Made by a program: the position numbers and the translations under genes
Part shown: positions 59,139 through 64,000 of the stretch, piece by piece
Layout: every line of letters starts with the position of its first letter
How positions within the stretch are numbered: position 1 is the stretch's first letter
Origin: Lunularia cruciata
Taxonomy: Eukaryota; Streptophyta; Marchantiopsida; Lunulariales; Lunulariaceae
Reading direction: 5' to 3'
Assembly (NCBI GenBank): GCA_948567375.1
Contig: OX419761.1
Coordinates: 49,478,501-49,542,500, forward strand
Length of the DNA stretch: 64,000 nt
The notes under the pieces: generated by a model
Seen by the model: the letters and a program-made list of their open reading frames with translations, nothing else
Databases searched by the model: none
What the model was told of the DNA's origin: nothing

Positions 59139-61110
59139 TATAAATTCAAGTACAAACCAAAGTAGAAATTATTGATGAGGTTGTTTGGCACCTTTGATTA
59201 ATACACCTAAGAATAATCAATCACAAGATTAGAAGTTTATCACTAAAGTAACCATAAATTAAGCTTTGGAAGAAGATAAACCTATTTTTATGGTGTGGAT
59301 CAAGTAGATTGCATATGGATAATCTGAGGAGGGCTAGAAGCTTCATCAAGCAATGGTTGATCAAATAGTTCAAGAGTTTGCAAATGTATATTGGATGATC
59401 TACCAAAGGGATTACCCTTTGATCATGGTATGCCCTTCAGGATTGAGTTATTTCCAAGAAGTACTATGTGAGTAGACCAATCAATCAACTCTCACCAAAA
59501 GAGTTGGACAAGCTTCAAGAAACATTGACAAAGTTGTTGGAAAAGGATTTCATATGACATAATACATCTCCTTGGAGAACACCAGTACTATTTGTTTCAA
59601 AGAAAGATGAAGGACTTTGCTTCTATATTGATTACCATGGCCTCAATAAACAAATACTCAAGAATTTATACCCCTTGCCTTGAGTTGATAACTTGCTAGT
59701 TCAATTGAGTGGAGCACAAAATTTCTCCAAGTTGGACCTTTGAAGTGGCTATTGGTAGAGAGAAGTTGGATCTCTGAAGTGATTGTAGGTAGATTCCCAT
59801 TCATAAAGAGATGTGCAAAGACTACCTTTTGCACAAGGTATGGGAATTTTGAATGAAGAGTTCTATCTTTTGGGCTCACTAATGCTCCAATAGTCTTCAT
59901 GGATAAGATGCATTGGGTGTTGGATGGGCTATTGGATTGGTATATCGTGGTGTTCTTGGATGATATTTTAATCTACAGCAAGAGAAAGACAAAAGACACA
60001 AATCATATACAAGAAGTCCTAAGACAACTATGTCAATTAAAGTTTTAATGTAAGAAGTCATAGTGTACCTTTTGGTAGAAAGAATTTATCTTCTTGGGTC
60101 ACAAGATCCATTAGAGTGGATCAAGATGGAAGAAGAGAAAATCAAGGCCATATTGATTGGCCTACTCCAAAGAATACCATAAAATGTAAGCATTTAATGG
60201 ATTAGCAAGTTTTTAGTGATGGTTTATTCACTCTTATGCTCATGTGGCCACACCATTCACCGACCTCTGGGGAAGACCTCAAACTTCTAGTGGACCACCA
60301 AGCATAATGAAGCATTCTAGAAGCTGAAAAATATAATTTCTTCAAGATCAATTTTTCAACCATATGATCATCAATTACCTTGTGTGGTTGATTTTGATGC
60401 TTCTAACTTTACCATTGGAGCTTTCTTGCAATAAGAATTCCCAAATGGGCTTCATCTCATTACCTTTGTGTCTTATCAACTATATATCACGGGAAGGAAT
60501 TGATTTGCTTGAGATCAAGAACAACTAGCAATGGTATATGAACCAAGGTATGGATACATTATCTCTTGGAGAAGCAAGTGATCATGCAAACCAAGCACAA
60601 ACCCTTGTTGCAAACAAGGGTTGATATTATTGATAGGAGGAACAATTATAGTTATTTGACCTCAAACTTGAGTACAAACCTAGTTGATTGCATGTCATCT
60701 CCAATGCGCTATCACAAATGACCTGATTTGAAGTCCCTTCTTCTCATCTAGGGGGCAATTATGATAATGTCAATTGATTTCAAGGTCCAAATCAAGTTTA
60801 AGACCACTTTACAACAAGACCTCTTCTTTCAAATGGTACAAGGTTGTCTTGCCACACATGATAAGAAATACATCACCTTCTCCTTCAAGGAAAGCCTTCT
60901 ATTTTGGGAGAACTAGATCTATATTCCAACCAAGGGTGATCTACAACTTGTGCGCCTTCAAGAAGCCCATGACTTACCAATCACTCTCACATGGGTATCA
61001 ACAAGACCTTGGGTACACCACAACAACAATGGTGATGCCCCAACATAGTGCAAGATGTCTGAGAGTTTGTCTGATCTTGTGAGAGCTATCAATGCAACAA
61101 GGCAAGCAAC

Positions 61111-61404
61111 CAAAAACCAAGTGGAATCCTTCAACCACTTACCATCACATCTACTCAATGGGAACACATGATCTTAGATCTCATCACATCCTTGTCCGAG
61201 ACAAAACAAGGTCACACAATAATTATGATGTTTGTGGATAAGCTTAGTAAGCAAATCCAAAAACCAAGTGGAATCCTTCAACCACTTTCCATCCCATTTG
61301 CTCAATGGGAATACATGAGCTTAGATCTCATCACATCCTTATCCAAGACAAAGCAAAGTCATAGAACAATTGTGGTATTTGTGGATAAGCTTAGTAAAAA
61401 AAAT
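61111..61404 (+). repeat. 147-bp in-frame tandem duplication in the element B integrase
   Basis: Two units (61111-61257 and 61258-61404) each encode the KPSGILQPL...LDLITSLS...FVDKLSK segment with the first catalytic Asp. 147 bp is exactly 49 codons. Elements A and presumably D have one unit. Confidence 0.87.
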
Positions 61405-62411
61405 CCATTTGGCATCAACCTTTGATATAGTGGATGCTTTAACATTGGCCCAGATCTACTTTGATAATGTTTTCAACCATCATTGGATGCCTCATGCATT
61501 CATCTTGGATTGTGATTCTTGATTTACCATAAAATTTAGCAAGGACTCTTCTAAATACTTGGCACCAAGTTTGCTTTGTCCACAACCTATCATCCTCAAA
61601 TTGATAGATAAAAATAATATAAAAATTGCACCTTGGAGGATATGCTTTGTGTCTTTGTCAATATTCACCATACCAATTAGGATGAATGTCTTATAACTAT
61701 TTAGTTTACCTACAATAATTCCAAACAAACAAGCACCAAATTCTCTCCCTTCTTCCTTAATTTTGGCCAAGACCCACTTGTTCCAAATTCACTTCTTGCT
61801 CCTTCTCCATCTCATGTTCCTCATAATTCTACCTTCTTGACCACAATATCCAAATCCTTACAATAAGCCAAATCTCATCTCCTTGTTGCTCAAAATTGTT
61901 AGAAATTTTTTTTGTTGATCATCATTGTCTTGATCTCACCTTTCAATTTAGTGAAAGTCGTACTTTCTTCTAGTAACCTATCACTCTCACTTGGTATCCA
62001 AGTCCATAAATTACTCCTAAAGGGATAGGTCTATTTGATGTCACCAAATCATTTTTCTAGTTGCTTATTGACTTGCCTTACCTTGTCATATGCAAATCCA
62101 CTATGTCTTTTATGTTTCTAAGTTGAACTCTTTGTTTCTAACTCATCTTCCTTTTTCTCTTGTGTCTAACCTCCTCCTCCTCCCGTCCCTATCAACAATC
62201 ATGAGGAGTATGAAGTTGATTGTATCCTTGCATGTTGCCACATTCAACATGACCACCAACGACATGCATAGTACAAGGTCCTTTGGATAGGGTATCCCCT
62301 TCATGATGCCACTTGGGAGCCTCTTTTCATTTCTAGAATGCACAAATGGCCATCCAAGAGCTTGAAGCTTCCATGGTGACATGGACATCACCAACTAACA
62401 ATGGGGGGATA

Positions 62412-62781
62412 TATGAAAATATGGAGTTTATTGACAAGTTAGTCAAGATTCAAGAAGTAATAAATAGACCAAATTAGCTCAAGAATTACAAGACTTCTAG
62501 AAGTATCTAAATAGCTACTTGGTATCTTCCAAGTATAGGGTTATATGCATGCCAAGTGGTGACTTCTAGGAGGAAGTTTCTTGAGAAACTTCTTGGTTTT
62601 TTTGGCTTGCACTCTAAGAAAACAACTTTTAGGAAGCTTCTTCAGATCATTGTATGCTTCTCTATAAATACCAAAGCCCAAGCTCATGCTAAGCATTTGA
62701 ATTTTTTTCTCATTTTAGAGTCCCAATGTGATCTTTCACTTTGATATTCCATTCTCCTATTTCTCTCCTTGGTCTTCTACA
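62412..62781 (+). repeat. 3' LTR of element B (370 bp)
   Basis: Starts TATGAAAATATGG and ends GGTCTTCTACA. It is shorter than the 5' LTR by a deletion of about 110 bases in U3 that removes two HindIII-containing GAA/TTC blocks. Confidence 0.82.
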
Positions 62782-63305
62782 ATAGACCTTGTAGATCAGA
62801 TTAGGCAGACCTTTGATCACTTGACTATCAAGCTATATCTTGTAAGCTTGAGAGTCAAGGTGTCAAAGTGCAAAGAATGGTCCCCTTTAGGTATACCTCC
62901 CCACCTTGAGCATCTAGAGGGGTAATGCCACATCTATAGATGGACTATGTATTCTTGGAGTGCCAATAGGATCTGAGGATTTTGTCACATGCTTCTTAGA
63001 CGTTGCCCTTGTAAAGAATATTCTCCATGTGGATGAACTTCCTCCATTAAGAGTTCCACATGTGGTTTTTGGCAAAATCTCCTCTAGTATTGCCCATTGA
63101 CTGACTTACCTTCTCCATACGGTTCCTCTTTCCTTGACTTTCTTACATCTCTAAGAGCTTTTGATAGGAGGATTATGGGAATCTTTGGTGATATCATCAA
63201 ACCAAGGACATTTGAGTGTGTGAGGGGGGATTTGGCATGTAGACATACATATCAACCAATCTCATATGGATGGGTAAGCCTATTATCTATGGAGGAGATG
63301 ACACC
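62782..63305 (+). pseudogene. Non-LTR-type RT relic, 3' part (copy 3 continued)
   Basis: Aligns with 9250-9700 (for example TGGACTATGTATTCTTGGA, TTTTGTCACATG, CTCCTCTAGTATTGC, GAGATGACACCTAT). It is separated from its 5' part by element B. At 63305 the homology to copy 1 stops where element D begins. Confidence 0.72.
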
Positions 63306-64000
63306 TATAAAAGACCAAGACCGAGGAGGGAAATAGGAGAATGGAAGCTCACATTGAGACTCTTGAATGAGGGAAAACTATGAATGCCTAGCATGAGCTT
63401 TGGCTTTGATATTTATAGGTAGCATACAAAGCCCTTGAGAAGCTTCTCAAGAAGCTTCCTTGAGCCGCTTTCTTAGAGTGCAAGCCAAGTTAACTAGGAA
63501 GCTTCTCAAGAAGCTTCCTTCTAGAAGCCGCCTACTTGGCGTGCAAACTAAGCTAGTTAGAAGCTTCTAGAAGCTTCCTTCCAAAAGCTTCCTGCTTGAG
63601 GCACAAGTTAACTAGTTGGGAAGCTTCCCAAGAAGTTTCCTAGATGCTTCTAGAATATTCTAGGCTAATTTGGCTTATTCTCTACTTCGTTAGCCTTACT
63701 AACTACGTCATTAAACTCCATATTGTTACATATTCCCTCACCGCTAGTTGGTGATGTTCTCGTCGCCATTGAAGTTTCAAATTCTTGGATGGTCATTTGT
63801 GCATTTTGGAGGTGATAAAGAGGTTCCCATGTGGCATCATGAAGGGGATACCCTTTCCAAAGGACCTTGTACTCCGTATGTTGCCGGCGTCTTTGTTGGA
63901 TGTGGCGACGTGCAAGGATATAATCAACTTCATACTCCTCATGATCATTGATAGGGATAGGGGGAGGAGGAGGTTGGACTCAAGAGGAAAAAGAAGAGGG
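63306..64000 (-). mobile_element. Element D: third family member, cut by the window end
   Basis: 3' LTR at 63306-63730 (425 bp; left end TATAAAAG for TGTAAAAG, right end TTGTTACA), then internal sequence matching the chromodomain end of element A (63731-64000 aligned with 25150-25420). Orientation is minus. The LTR keeps the array, including the perfect GAAGCTTCTAGAAGCTTC at 63560-63577 and TTCTAGAATATTC near 63648. It lies closer to A than B does, judging by eye. Confidence 0.88.

Larger units (their letters stand above)
57107..62781 (+). mobile_element. Element B: old sibling of element A, plus strand
   Basis: 5675 bp with the same order as element A: 5' LTR 57107-57589, primer-binding site TGGCATCAAAGC at 57591-57602, gag from ATG 57858, frameshift-signal remnant 58737-58781, protease 58785-59138, RT/RNase H about 59400-60730, integrase about 60900-61900, chromodomain about 62190-62390, polypurine TGGGGGGATA, 3' LTR 62412-62781. 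Probable 5-bp target duplication ATGGA/ATAGA (one change). It has many stops and indels. It is inserted in the RT relic at 55985-63305. Confidence 0.88.

Overview
The window looks like nuclear DNA of a land plant, probably a non-seed plant such as a moss or another bryophyte/lycophyte. The evidence is plant-type proteins (an F-box/kelch protein, a cytochrome b5-fused sphingolipid delta-8 desaturase, a plant-type galactokinase, a plant-type UDP-glucose 4-epimerase), a plant-style GTATGC...CAG intron, plant initiator-Met primer-binding sites in LTR elements, and gene islands of balanced composition set in long AT-rich transposon deserts. The species itself is inference; nothing in the sequence names it.

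Layout. 1-7.3 kb is a gene island with one clear gene, a two-exon F-box/kelch gene (3490-5091). 7.3-40 kb is a repeat desert. It holds integrase and RT relics (8.4-11.6 kb), two dispersed LTR-like repeats (R1 at 12.2 kb, R2 at 13.0-15.2 kb), decayed coiled-coil-coding relics (15-20 kb), a perfect hairpin (21.55 kb), and a degenerate repeat block (21.7-23 kb). It also holds a nearly complete Ty3/gypsy chromovirus with 99% identical LTRs (element A, 24727-30368, minus), a second gypsy-type relic with a PHD finger (element C, 30.7-34.6 kb, minus), and a complete but inactivated Tigger/pogo DNA transposon (35677-38333).

40-52.5 kb is the second gene island: an intronless delta-8 sphingolipid desaturase (41213-42607), an intronless galactokinase (minus, ends 44549), and an intronless UDP-glucose 4-epimerase (plus, 47383-48504). 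The last two are head-to-head and would carry out successive parts of the Leloir/galactose salvage route. 52.5-64 kb returns to repeats: a U6 snRNA pseudogene, a second R2 copy, and a non-LTR-type RT relic (from about 55985) interrupted by an old sibling of element A (element B, 57107-62781, plus). A third member (element D, from 63306, minus) interrupts it again and runs off the window.

The most interesting system is the element A/B/D family. Its LTRs carry dense heat-shock-element arrays directly upstream of a TATA box. Its gag and pol frames are joined by what looks like a textbook -1 ribosomal frameshift signal: slippery GGGAAAC, 7-nt spacer, 9-bp stem with 13-nt loop, with pairing preserved by base-pair changes in the old copy. 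Element A carries nine in-frame stops that all look like C-to-T changes although its LTRs differ at only three positions, suggesting that it moved as a defective, trans-mobilised copy or is under strong cytosine deamination. The GALK/UGE divergent pair is the main observation among host genes.

All coordinates and alignments were made by eye. Family names rest on recognised motifs, not on searches.
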